DNA of 64,000 bases. Origin: Anaeramoeba flamelloides (lineage: Eukaryota; Metamonada; Anaeramoebidae). The translations under genes and the position numbers were made by a program. The stretch's first letter is position 1; every line of letters starts with the position of its first letter. The DNA lies in the NCBI GenBank assembly GCA_027625915.1, contig JANTQA010000008.1:12401001-12465000 (forward strand), given 5' to 3'. The notes below the pieces were generated by a model, which worked only from the letters and a program-made list of their open reading frames with translations, had not been told where the DNA came from and searched no databases. Shown one piece after another: positions 38,301 to 49,653 of this stretch.

Positions 38301-41300
38301 ATCCTTTTTCAAATACCAGGGTATAAACAAGGAACTGTTTGTATTAAAACAAGTTATTTGATAATAATCTATTATTTTTTTAAAATAGAAATATGTCTTT
38401 GAATTGTTTTATTTGTTTGAAAATCTAAAAAAAATTGAGAAATAATTGTAAAGTCTATTGATAAATTTAATCTTTGGATTGTTAATGACTTACTGAAATA
38501 ATTAAGATTGAATTATTAATTATTGATTATAAATAATCAAATCAAAAAGTATCTCTCTAGATTATAAGTTGAATTTTCCAGGTTTTAAAAAAGTATTTCG
38601 GGAGAATTTTTAATTCGATTGTTTGGTTCTTTTTCTCAGATTTTTTTATTCAATAAAGAGAAAAAATATATTTGAACTGTTCTTTGAACCAAAAAAATAT
38701 TTTTTTTACAAGTTTAAAATAATTATTGTATTTTTTTTTGAAATTAAGTAGATTTTTTAAACTGAGTTATTCTAGAACTTAGTGGTTTTATTTTTAAAGT
38801 TTATTTTTGTACACTTCATTTACAGTCATAAGATTTTAATCTTCTTTCAAAAAAAATAATTTTTTTAAAATAATTCAGAAATGTGTTGGATTTTGAACTT
38901 TTCCAAAAATGAGAAAAATGGATCAGTCTTTTAAAAACAATAATTCATTTCTGAAAATAGTATTAGAAGAAAGTTTTGTTTTTGTAGAAATCAGATTTTT
39001 ACTTTAGTTTTTCAATTTCAGGATGCGGTAATTTTTTTTTGAATTTGCTATTGGATTTACTTGGAGATTTTTTTTAGTTTACTAGTTCCTTAAATCAAAG
39101 GCTGTTCTATATTCTTTTAAATTTTGGAAAACTCAACGGCACTTCCAGCTAATAGAATTCAACAACTCATTATATGTATAATTATAAATTTCTTTTTCAA
39201 AAAGTTTTTGTTTTTTCTGAATTCCAATTAATTTTGTTGTTTATTCTTTGATTAATTTTTATTATTTTTTCAAGATAGGGTAGAGATAACTTTTTTAATT
39301 TATTTTTGAATTTAAATTTTTTTTTATTAATTGAAATTACCAAATTTTTGAATTTAAATTCTGTTTTATAAATAAGAACTGGTGTGTTTCTTTTTATTTT
39401 GTATGGTTTGGGGATAAATGTGTTAACTCAAGAGTTTAAATAATTTAAGTGTTGCTATTTTAGAGTTATATATTTCTTAACCATATGTTAATTGGTTGGA
39501 TATAAAAGAGATAAATAATCTATTTTTCAAATTATTTGTTAGTAAATTATTATTGAATAATTATTTAGAATTGTTCAAGTTTCTTTTTCCCTTTTCAGAT
39601 TATATATTAAATGTGAAAAAATTTCCAAATAAATACCCAAATAATTAATCTTTGATAAATCTTGTGAAATTCCTGTTTTGTCTTTATTGTTTCTTAATCC
39701 AAATTGAACAATTATTTGATATATTAAAATTAATTTTTTCTTTATTTGATTTTATATTCCCTTTTATAATTAAAATTTAATAATCTGTAAACATTTGACA
39801 ATCATCTATAAATGGTATTATTTTTTAATGAAATAAAATATGAAATAAGAGTAAATATAATTGGTGGTAAGGGATCTCCTTGTAATATACAGAGTCCATC
39901 ATCTTGATAATATTTTTAAAATAAAATTGTGATAATTTAATTTAAAATAATTTTTTTTATTGTTTTTCTAATAATTTTAAAACTAATTCAATCAAAACAT
40001 TTTGCTATATCAATCGTTATAATATTGGTTATATTATTTCCTTTTCCTTTATTTCCTTTTATCCTATTATATATCTTTAAAAAGTTTAATACTGATATGT
40101 GGGTATCGAATTTCTTTCGAAACCCAAATTGTGGTTTAGGAATAAATTCCCAACCTGTTTCAATTTACAGATATAGTATAAATTGTCTTTTTATTTCTGG
40201 AATTAAAAAAAAAAAAAAAAAACACTGTTATGTTATCCAGAATACAAAAGAATCAAGTAAAAGCAAATACTTGACTTTATTCTTTTGAATTTAAGGAAAA
40301 CCTAGGCACTCTACAATACTCCATGTAATTACCAATTTGAATTAGGGGTGTTGTTCGAACTACTGGTATTTGAATTTTAAATGAGAAAAATTTTCTCTTC
40401 ATTTTCATATTTTTCTTTTTCAAACAAAGCCACAAATTACAACCTACTTCTTTGAGAACCTGATTTATAAAAGAAAAATATGGTAATAGAATTGGAATTT
40501 TTTTCACATTTATAATTCAAATACTAGTAATAAGAGAGCAAATATGGTATATTGTCTCAAGAATCGGATCTGCTTCATAAACTGAGAGGAATTGTGTTCC
40601 AATTCTTGTTTAGGTTCGATTTTTAGAACAAATCAAAAAGATTCAAATTTGGCCAGATGATTTTATTCAAAGAATTAGTTGGTTCTGTGAAGCATAAGTC
40701 CAGATTTTTAATTTAAAATTACAACTTGGTGTCTTTTTTAACTTTGTGAGAAAATGGAAAAATAATAAACAATCAAAAATAAGGTGGTTAAATGGAATCA
40801 GAGAACGCTACCTTCGGACTGTAAGTTTGACACTTTACCACTGATCCATTATTTTCTCTAAAAAAAAATCATTTTTTTTTCTAATTACAGCGCACTTCAA
40901 GAAAAAAAAAACAAATTATTGAAAATACCAAACAACTTCCAAATGTGTAACTCAACGAAAATAAAAATATAGTTTAAAAAAAAATTATAATTATCTCTTT
41001 TACTAATTTAAACCAATTTTTGTATTTATAATATTTTTTCCTTCCCATTTTTTTTTTTTTTTTTTTGGATAATGTTGGATAACACTATTTTGAAGTTTGA
41101 GTCAGCATGTGTTTTATCAAACATTGCAAGTGGGACGAGTTTCCATACCCAATATCTTGTAGAATTAGATGCCATACCAATATTTATAAAATTATTATCT
41201 ACAAAAAATAATTCGTTGCTAGATCAAGTAATAGGGGCATTGGGGAATATAGGTAAATATTATACTTTTTTTGTTTATTTGTTAATTTTATACAACCAAA

Positions 41301-44300
41301 TATATTCAGTGGAAAAAAAACAAAATTGATCTTTTCTATAACAAGGAAAATTTTTTTTTTATTTCAGAAATTTATTATCATGACAAAGATAACCAAATAA
41401 TTCGTTTCATGGATATAGTTTTTATTAATGTATATTAAAGAGAAGATACACAAGTTTAAACATTATGTCTCTTTTTTTAGAGGTTTTTTTTTTTATAAAA
41501 AACAATTTTTAGAAGAAACTCAAGAAATAGTCCTCTTTGAATTGGACGTATCGAATGTAATCACTTCAAAATTCTCTCATTAAACGGATTAAATGATTTT
41601 TCATCTAACCCTTACACATAAACCTAGAAACTCTAAAAATAGAGAATAATATTTACATTTGTGTAGAAAAACAAATTAAAAAAAATTATCCAACAATTAA
41701 TATATTCAATATCATAATTTCAAAACAACACATGTACCAAAATGATGGCTTAATTTTTTTAGTTTTTTTTGATACATTAATGTTTTTCCCCTTAATGATG
41801 ATGTTTTTCGAGTATGAATCCACAAGGTAGAGCAAACTTGGTAGTGTATTTGATGTATTTAGTAACGTTCTAATGTCTTTCAAAAGAAAATGTATTGGTT
41901 TGGAGTAGGAACAGAAATTGCAAATTCAAAAAAAAAAAAAAAATAAACAAACAAGCCATAACCATTTTCAATGGTTTATTAAATGGAATTTGTTGTTAAT
42001 ATATTAAATATTTTGATTGGAAAGTTTGCTCTACCTTGTGATATCATACTGGAAAAGCATCATCATTAAGGGAAAAACTTAAATTTATCAAAAAAAACTG
42101 AAAATTAAGAAATCATTTTTTGCCCATTATGATAATGAAAAAATTTTTTCAAAAAAAAATTAAACATTTGCTAATTTTTCACTTTTTGATAACTTCACTT
42201 ATAATAAACACTATTGGTTAATGAAAGATCTTTGATCAAAAATTATTTTTCAGGATATTTAACAATTAAATTTGGAAAAACCAATTTTGCAGGTTCTATT
42301 AGGATTTTTTCAAATTTAATAGTAAAAAATTTGAATGATTTTTTTTCATAGTTAAGGGGTTATAATCATATATTTTAAAAGCATTTTAAATTTAAACAAG
42401 ATCTTTCACATTGATAATTAATTATTTTGGACTATTTAAGAATTATTTATTGATATAAATTAAAAATTTTTTTTTTTTAAGATTTTCCGTTAGGTTTTTT
42501 TTAATTTTTGAAATGAACAGAAAATTTAATAAATTTTCGGTTTATTCCAAAAAGTAAAAAAAAACCGCCTTTAGCTTTTCCAAAATTTTAAAGAATTGAG
42601 TAAAATCAAAGATTTTTCTCTTTTATTTAAAATTTTGGAAAACCTAGGACACTTTCTTGAGTTTTCTATTTATCTGGAAAATCGATAGATTTTCGTTGGA
42701 TTTTTTTGAGTTTTCTATTTATTTTTGAAGCGTTCTAGGTTTTTTTAATTTTTGTAATAAACAGAAAATTTTCATAAATTTTCGGTTTATTCCAAAAAGT
42801 AAAAAAAAACCTAGGACACTTTTCGTTAGGTTTTCCAGAATTCAAAGAATTGGGTAAAATCTTTAATTTTTCTCTATTCTTTTGAATTCTGGAAAAGTGC
42901 CGTTAACTTTTCTTGAGTTTTCTATTTATTTGGAAAATCGATAGATTTTCGTTAGCTTTTTTTGAGTTTCCTATTTGTTTGTGAAGTGTTCTAGGTTTTT
43001 TTGAGGTTTTCTATTTATTTGGAAAATCAGTAGATTTTCGTTGGATTTTTTTACTTTTTTAAATAAACCGAAAATTTATTAAAATTTTCTGTTTATTTCA
43101 AAAAGTAAAAAAAACCTAGAACACTTCACAAATAAAACAGAAAACCTCAAGAAAACCTAGAGCACTTAATAAATAAAACAGAAAACCTCGAGAAAAGCTA
43201 GGCACTCTACAGACACTTTCAATAATTATCACAAGGTGTTTTTTTTTCTCTATTTCAGTTTTTTTAGATGAGTACAACATTTTAAAAACTATTCGTTATT
43301 ATCTATCCAAAGTAAATATCTCCAAGTGGAATTAAACTAAAATTCATCGTTCCATTTATTTGGAATTTTTTACCCGAAAAATACCTTTTTTTTCTTGACT
43401 AGAGACTTTTAAAAAAGCGTGTTTATACTAACAACAATATATACAACAGCCTCATGAATTTGAAGTTATGTAATTTTGATTATATTGTGAATAAACTTTA
43501 TTATTAACGATGAAAAGTTAATGAAAGTAGTAGTTTTGTCTAACTTGAATTTTTTAATTTTATTTTTTCATACTAGTGTTGTGTAATGAAAAAAAATTCA
43601 AATAAACTATTACAAAAAAAGTGTGACAAATTTTATTTTAAAATATCTTAATTCAACTCAATCTTTATAAAACTAACCAAATATACAAAATTGTCATTTT
43701 CAATTATTTATCGATTCTTGATAAAAATTCAATTTGTTTCTTAGTCTGGTATTACATAAATAAAAAATATTAAAATTTTTGATCTTGATTTGATATGAGA
43801 TTTTTTTAAAGTCGAGAATATGAATGATTATTTTTTAATTTTGATCGAAAAAATTGTTTTGAAAGGGGAGTTTCATCTTTACAAAATTTAGAATGGAGGT
43901 GAAAGCTTATAACTGTGTTTTAGTGTTTAAAAAATTATTTGAATCATTGTTCTATTGCCAATGTTTTTAATTGAAATTGGCTTTACATTGTTTTCATCCA
44001 AAAGTAATGCAATTTTTGTTTCCTTTTTTTTTGAAATATTTTAATGAACTATATTTTGAAATAAAGACAATAGTTACTAATTCAATCAGTGTTAATATTT
44101 TGTTTAATTTGGTATTTTCAATTTACAAAATATACACTAACGGGGAGGATTTTTTATGAAATATAAAAAAAAATGTATCACTTTTTTGGAAATACCTTAC
44201 AGCTATTTTAAAAAAGTATGGACTTTTTTATTTTTTGTAAGTTTTCTATTTTAAAAAAGTCTTTACTTTTTCAGAATTAAAACTTTCTGTAACGTTTTAT

Positions 44301-45774
44301 GTTTTAAAAAACTGAGAATAAATCTTTAAATGTGAGATAGAGGTTAGAGTGGGAAGAAAAGTACTTTTTTAAAAGTTTTTTCTTTATTAAAACATAAGAT
44401 TTTAAAGAAAGTTTTAATTCTGACAGCACAAAAAAAAAAAAAGTACTCACTTTTTTAAAATAGCAGTAATGCATTATTATTTTTTTTTTTTTTTTTTAGA
44501 TAATTATTATTAATTCTCTTTTTTTATTTTATTATTCTTCTGAATAAAATATTTGTTTTTAGCTAGTGAATCGGTCAAATATAGAGATGAAATACTTTCA
44601 ATGGGCGCATTTCCGATTCTTTTAGATATTATTACAACTGTACAATCAAAAACCATTCTTAAAAATGCCATTTGGGCAGTTTGTAATTGCATCCGAAGAA
44701 AGCCACATCCGCCACTTTCAATGGTAATTATATTCACATAATTAAAAAATTATATTTTTGTCATATAACTGTTTTAAAAAAATGAGTAATAAAAGTTTTA
44801 AAAAAGTTTTGCACAAACTGTTTGATTCAATATTTTTAATAGTTTGAGGAACACATTTTAAAACTTTTTAATCCTAATTTTTTTAAAAAAAAAAGACGTA
44901 TCTCCCTTTTCAACACAATTTCCTTTTATTTTTGATTAATAATCCTAATATTATATTAACTATTTCTAAATTCTACAACTAGATTCAAGATGCATTTCCC
45001 ATTTTTAAACAGTTAATTCGGCATAAAGACCTTGAGATTCAAACCAAAGGCTTTTATGCTTTAAGTTATCTATCAAATGGTGATTTTAATAATAATCAAA
45101 TGATCATAGATTTAGAAATTATTCCAATAATTATTAATTATTTGCAATCCAATATTACAAAAATAAGAATTCCCTGTATCAGAGTTTTAGGGAATATTGC
45201 GGGTGGAAACAATAACCAAACTCAAACAATTATTAATGAGGGTGCGCTTCCTATACTTAAACGTTTTCTAGGCAATAGTGAATCGAAAATAAGAAAAGAA
45301 ACATTATGGGTTTTATCAAACATTTGTGCAGGAACAAATTCTCAAATACAAACCCTATTGGATTATTATTTTATTGAATTTCTAATTCAAATCGTGAAGC
45401 ATGACATTTTTTCCGTTAAAAAGGAATGTTGTTATGCAATTACTAATTTAATTGAATCCGCTAATATACAACAGATTGATATCTTAATTTCAAAAAATAT
45501 TGTCCCACCATTAATAAATTTACTTGAAACAAAGGACAATGAAATCATCATCATGGTACTTCAGGCTTTGTATAAATTGTGTGCATTAAGCCAGCAAGTA
45601 ATTCAAGAAAATGAAGAAATTATTGAAAAAAATAACTGTGTAGAAAGTATCGAGAAAATTGGTGGGAAAGTCATTTTAGAAAAATTAAGTGGTTCAATAC
45701 ATTATTTAATATCAAGAAAAGCTGATCAAATATTAATCAATTTTTTCTTACAAGAAAAATCGAATATAAATTGA
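35356..45774 (+). CDS. Importin alpha (nuclear import adaptor)
   Basis: Exons 35356-35559, 35708-35896, 41096-41252, 44563-44723 and 44983-45774 give 500 residues, near the usual 520-540. All four introns are GT-AG, and phases 0, 0, 1, 0 close. Residues 1-65 are the Arg/Lys-rich importin-beta-binding domain (KRQSRFKSKN...ILRKKRNI). Armadillo repeats follow: NPPIDDLIKSKCVPLLLEFL, LQFESACVLSNIASGT (across exons 2 and 3), GALGNIASESVKYRDEI (across exons 3 and 4), and then those of exon 5. The protein binds nuclear localisation signals and importin beta to carry cargo through the nuclear pore. Of the groove tryptophans, Trp221 and Trp346 are kept. Equivalent positions are Cys136, Gly178, Tyr262 and Tyr388, while the paired Asn residues (140, 182, 225, 350, 392) remain. 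Signal binding may therefore be altered. Confidence 0.92.
35989..36211. mobile_element. TA-flanked MITE, family 2, copy 2
   Basis: 223 bp between TA dinucleotides (35987-35988, 36212-36213). The left end is CAGCCTTTTTACAAAAGTG and the right end CTTTTTTAAAAGAGCTG. The interior block GTTAGAGTGGGAAGAAAAG is shared with the copy at 44200-44466. Confidence 0.7.
36480..37181. mobile_element. Non-autonomous element with CACTA-like ends, copy 1
   Basis: 702 bp beginning CACTACAAGGAAAATTT and ending AAATTTTCCTTGTAGTG, an exact 17-bp terminal inverted repeat. CACTA superfamily (En/Spm) elements begin CACTACAAGAAA. No transposase frame. It lies head to tail with copy 2 at about 97% identity by eye. No clear 3-bp target duplication around the pair. 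Confidence 0.65.
37182..37878. mobile_element. Non-autonomous element with CACTA-like ends, copy 2
   Basis: 697 bp, almost identical to copy 1, ending CCTTGTAGTG. Its left end lacks the first three bases: the junction reads CCTTGTAGTGTACAAGG, so the two termini touch with no spacer. The high identity implies a recent duplication. Confidence 0.65.
39790..40510 (-). mobile_element. LINE reverse-transcriptase remnant, antisense in importin alpha intron 2
   Basis: On the minus strand, motifs of a non-LTR reverse transcriptase appear in the expected order. A PKPQFGFRKKFDTHISVLNF block (about 40080-40140) matches the QFGFRKG...ST motif. DIAKCFD follows (about 39985-40015), a palm-motif A with its Asp, then LQGDPLPP (about 39863-39895), and FIDDCQMF (about 39795-39820), the catalytic Asp-Asp box. 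The frame is not continuous, so this is a decayed copy. Palindrome-family fragments flank it at about 39105-39135 and 40265-40320. Confidence 0.6.
41707..42125. mobile_element. Long inverted-repeat element, family 3, copy 2
   Basis: About 420 bp with arms sharing AAAATGATGGCTTAATTTTT, TCCACAAGGTAGAGCAAACTT and their inverses. It is more diverged than the copy at 21255-21668. The centre contains GGTTTATTAAATGGAA and GGTTTGGAGTAGGAACAGAA, matching the centre of that copy in the opposite orientation. Confidence 0.65.
42475..43215. repeat. Nested-palindrome repeat family, cluster 2 (most complete)
   Basis: Three units in a row. Module A is a palindrome around ACTTTTTGAAATAAACAG / CGGTTTATTCCAAAAAGT (three copies: about 42490-42560, 42740-42812 and 43048-43115). 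Module B is a palindrome with TTTTCCAGAATTCAAAGAAT arms (two copies: about 42566-42650 and 42823-42897). Linkers repeat GAGTTTTCTATTTATTTGG and GCTAGGCACTCTACAG. No coding capacity. Confidence 0.75.
44200..44466. mobile_element. TA-flanked MITE, family 2, copy 3
   Basis: 267 bp between TA dinucleotides (44198-44199, 44467-44468). The left end is CAGCTATTTTAAAAAAGTA and the right end ACTTTTTTAAAATAGCAG. It ends less than 100 bp before importin alpha exon 4. Confidence 0.75.
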
Positions 45775-47988
45775 AAACAACGAAAATGAATTTGAAAATT
45801 AATTTTAAAAATTTTTATTGAATAATTATCAAACCAATTTAAACCAATTTTTTTTTTTTATTGTTTTTTCGTTTATTTTTTTATTTTGTTTAATTTTTAT
45901 ATATATATAAATATTTTTTTGATTAAAGATTGCGAATTTTTTTTTTTTTTTCAGAATATAAATTTATTAATAAATAAAAAATTCAATTTATTTTTTTAAA
46001 TTTTTTTTAATGAAATTTAAAAAATTAAAATCTTAATTTTTTAATACAAATTATTATTTTAGAATAGATTATCATTTACTTCATTTATTTTTTTTTTTTT
46101 TTTTTAATCGATTTTTGTGTTATTAATCAACATGGGGAAATAAAATCTTCTTAAAATACTGTTACCTTCCAAGAAATGTTCTTGGAAAAATAAATTGAAA
46201 TTCTTGTTGAATTATGAATTATTTCAATTAAGGAAGTAAGTACATTTTACCATTTTGAAAAAATTCAATTGCTACAAAATTATTGAAAATAGATTGTTTG
46301 AGGTCCATATGGGATATTGAAACTTTGAAACTCAAAACACCATTCGCTACTCTATTTTATTTCTGAAAAGTACTTGGAGTAAATGAGATTGAGTTGAATC
46401 TTTCATTTTTCAATTTTTTGAACATTTTTTTTGATTAAATTTTTGAGTTTTATTAAATTTGGTTTTGGATCTAGAAATGTATTTTTTTCCAATGACTGAA
46501 AGAATAAACAAAAAAAAAAAATAGATCTGAGTAGGTATAGATTTGAAACAAATATTTTCTTTTAGAAGACCAAACACAAAAGATCATCAATTAATAATAA
46601 ATTTGTTGATATCAAAAATGAAAAAAAAAAAAATTCGATCAAACTCTATAATGAAAGATTTTGTTTTCCTTATCTAAATATCTTTGAAGGAACCCAAAAA
46701 ATAAATCATTATTGATGAATTTCGCAAATTATTACTTTTTTTAGTATTTTCCCAAACTTTTTATTACAAATTTTATTTTCAAAATTCTTTTTTCAAATAT
46801 TTTTATCCAACAAAATCAAAACAAAGAATACTATTTCAAAAATTAAAGAGAAGGGAATTAAATCGAAGAATCAAAAAAAAAATTAAAAATATTCGACGAA
46901 AATATAATTGAAAAATTCAAGAAAATATTTCAACAGAATTCAGAATTATTTTGAGTTTTCAATTTATCCAAAAATAAATAATTATCAAATCAAATGAATT
47001 TGTCCAATAAATCTTCATTCTAAAGAACAATTCAAAAAACATCCAATTTTCTTAATCAAAATTAGAATAAAATTAATAAAATTAATTTTAGATTTTAAAA
47101 TTCATTTTTGAAATTCTTTAGAAATAGGAAATAATTTGTTAATCAAAAATTTTACAAACAAAAAGTTTTTCCGATTAAAAATTAAAAATAAAAACAAGTC
47201 AAGAAGAAGTAATTGTATCAAATTTTACTGACAAAGATCAATATATAAATGATTTTTATTGAATATTTCTCATGATCAAATTCTTCATTGTTTTGATTTC
47301 CATTTTTTAGTTGGTATGAAAATATCTATTATACTAAGATATTCAACTATCATATTTATTTAAATATCAAGATAAGGTCTAAGAAATGATTATAATAATT
47401 CAGTTTCATAATCGGTGATATTCAAAATTTGTAAAATGTACTTACACCCTTAAATATTGACGATTAGCTATCAAATTACAGTCTATGAACGAAAGAAGAA
47501 CCAATCATTTTTTTACTTTTAACATTATTATTTTTTTTACAATTTATGCAATGGGTTACATTGAAGTTTTTAATTTTTTGATAAATATTACATAAGAAAT
47601 ATTGTTTTTATTTAAGGCTTGAGTTTGGATCACATCTGCGATTTTATAAAATACAATAATCATTTTTTCGTCCTTTTTATCATTTTTTGAATCGCAAGAA
47701 ATTTCTTAATTATTATTATTATTATTTATTTTTAATTTTTTTGATTTAGAATTGGATAGGGGGTTATGGAAAAGGATGAAATATCGGAAAAAAAAAATAA
47801 AACTTGTGAAAATATTTATGTAACAAAATTAATAAATTGTAACATTTATAAAAAACGGAAAAGCAAATCAATAACAAAAAAAAAAAGAAAATACAAAAAA
47901 AAAAGAAAATGAAAAAAATTAATTAATTTGAATAAATTGAAAAAGAAAAAAAATGAAAGAAAGAATTATCAAAAAAATAAAACAAAAA
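45775..47988. other. Convergent intergenic spacer
   Basis: Lies between the 3' ends of importin alpha and the minus-strand orphan gene. Very A+T-rich with long T and A runs. AATAAA-like hexamers are abundant and cannot be assigned. I see no gene or clear repeat family. Confidence 0.6.
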
Positions 47989-49128
47989 TTAATTTTTTTT
48001 CATAATCCAGTCTATACTCAAGATATTTTTTGAATTATCGCCCTTTGTAGCTACAACTCTTTTTTTCTCTGTTTTGGGTGTTGAATAGTATCCTGTATTG
48101 CACATGTTGGACAAATTTGGGTTTGAAATGATCTCTTTAAAAGGGAAATAATCAAAGATGTTGTTTGGTTTAAATGGCAACTGTTCGATGTATTCTTGCG
48201 ATAGGACTTTCCAATATTTGCCCGCGTTGATCCCAGATTTGGCGATCAATTTTTTAATCAATTCGTGCTTTTTGCCTCTAAAATTGGTATATAAGTTTAA
48301 AGGGTTATTTTGGTAAGGGAGGTCTATTAATTTTAAATATTGTTTGGCGATGCCATTGCTGTGGATTAGCTCTTGGTGTAAAATAAGACACGACAGCATA
48401 AATTTGGATTTCCCAAAATAGAAGAGATTGCTTTTGAAGAATTTTTTGCAAATCTCGTCTTCAAAAAATCTGCTCATCCTGTCAACAAATCTCTTTCCAA
48501 ACCAAAACATGATCACCTCCTGTGTAAATATTTGTTCATAAATCAATTGCAATTTGTCGTTTAAAATTTTTACTTGTTTTTTATTTTCAATTAATTCCTC
48601 TTTTGTTAATTTCTTTTTTTTATTTTTCTTTTTCATGTTTGTTGTTTCTGATTTGATCTTGCTAATGCCTTTTAGTGTATTCCAAAAGTCGATTGATACT
48701 TGTGGGGCCTCTTCTTCATTTTCTATGAAATCGTAATTACACTCATTTACGTTTTTTAGTTTTGATATTTGGCTCAAAGATAAGACCCCCAATAGGATCT
48801 CTAAAATAAATTCTGTGAATGTCCTTCTTGAATTGGTTAGTAAATGCTGTAATTGTGGTTTAAACTTCTCTATTTCCTCTTCGGACGCATAAAATTCCTT
48901 CCCCACCCTCAATGCTATTTGGTTGGTATAAGGTTTTAATTCTCTCACCGACGCTCCCCCAGCCATCACCCATAATAGACCGGTCAAAAATTTGAAAACA
49001 TCCTTCCCTGATTCAACAATTATTGAATTAAATCTTGTATCGATACTACTCCCACTACTGCCTTGATCAAAACTCATATTATTCACATTATTGGTAGTTT
49101 TATTGGTATTGTTGTTGTTGACATTCAC

Positions 49129-49168
<40 letters not shown>

Positions 49169-49653
49169 GTGTTGTCATTAAATTGACTCTTGTTATTTCT
49201 TGGTGAAATCCTTAAATTGTATTTTTTTGGTTTTTTTTTTTTCTTTAACTTCCTTTTGCGATGCTTTGAAGCAACTTTGTCACCATATTTTGATTTTGGT
49301 TTTGATGTGTTTGGTAAAGAATTTTGCTTTTCATTCTTATTTTCTTTTTCATCGGTTTCTTTTTTTCCTAAAACAGTTTCTATTTCTTTTTGATTTTCTT
49401 TTTCTTTTTGGTTTTCTGTTGTTGTGTCCAATAATGGATAGATATTTATGTCCAACCTTTTTCCTAAGTTCAAAGTCAAACACTCTAATCTGTGATCCCA
49501 TTCTTGATCGATATTAATTCCAAGTGGATTTGGGAAATCATTATTTGGAAAAAATTCAGATGTTAAATCATCAAAATCGTCTTCGTTATCAAAATCAAGT
49601 GAAAATAAATCGTCGTTTGATAAAAGATCTAAATTTATTGAATTAAAACTCAT
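47989..49653 (-). CDS. Unrecognised 554-residue protein with basic nuclear-type signal
   Basis: A single open frame from ATG at 49653 to TAA. One codon earlier in the same frame is TTG, so 49653 is the first ATG. The N-terminus is acidic (residues 14-35, Asp/Glu-rich). A Lys/Glu-rich segment follows, then a strong basic cluster HRKRKLKKKKKPKK at about 131-144 that would serve as a nuclear localisation signal. An Asn-Gln repeat from an AACCAG hexamer array comes next. From about residue 215 the composition turns globular: FLTGLLWVMAGG, EFILEILLGVLSL, IMFWFGKRFVDRM, MLSCLILHQELI. I recognise no family. The acidic N-terminus plus basic signal would fit a nuclear or chromatin-associated protein, but that is inference. 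GC is well above the flanks. Confidence 0.8.

Larger units (their letters stand above)
35897..41095 (+). other. Intron 2 of importin alpha
   Basis: 5.2 kb, GTAAGT donor, TGAAG acceptor after a T-tract. It houses a family 2 MITE, a tandem pair of CACTA-ended elements and an antisense LINE remnant. The join is secure because FESACVLSNIASGT continues ENCEELQ exactly as in other importin alphas. Confidence 0.85.
41253..44562 (+). other. Intron 3 of importin alpha
   Basis: 3.3 kb, GTAAAT donor in phase 1, TTTAG acceptor. It contains a family 3 inverted-repeat element, the most complete palindrome-family cluster and a family 2 MITE just upstream of exon 4. Confidence 0.85.

Noticed and set aside
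40277-40507. Minus-strand frame of 76 codons as a host gene
   Set aside because: Position and order relative to reverse-transcriptase motifs fit the LINE remnant better than a host gene.
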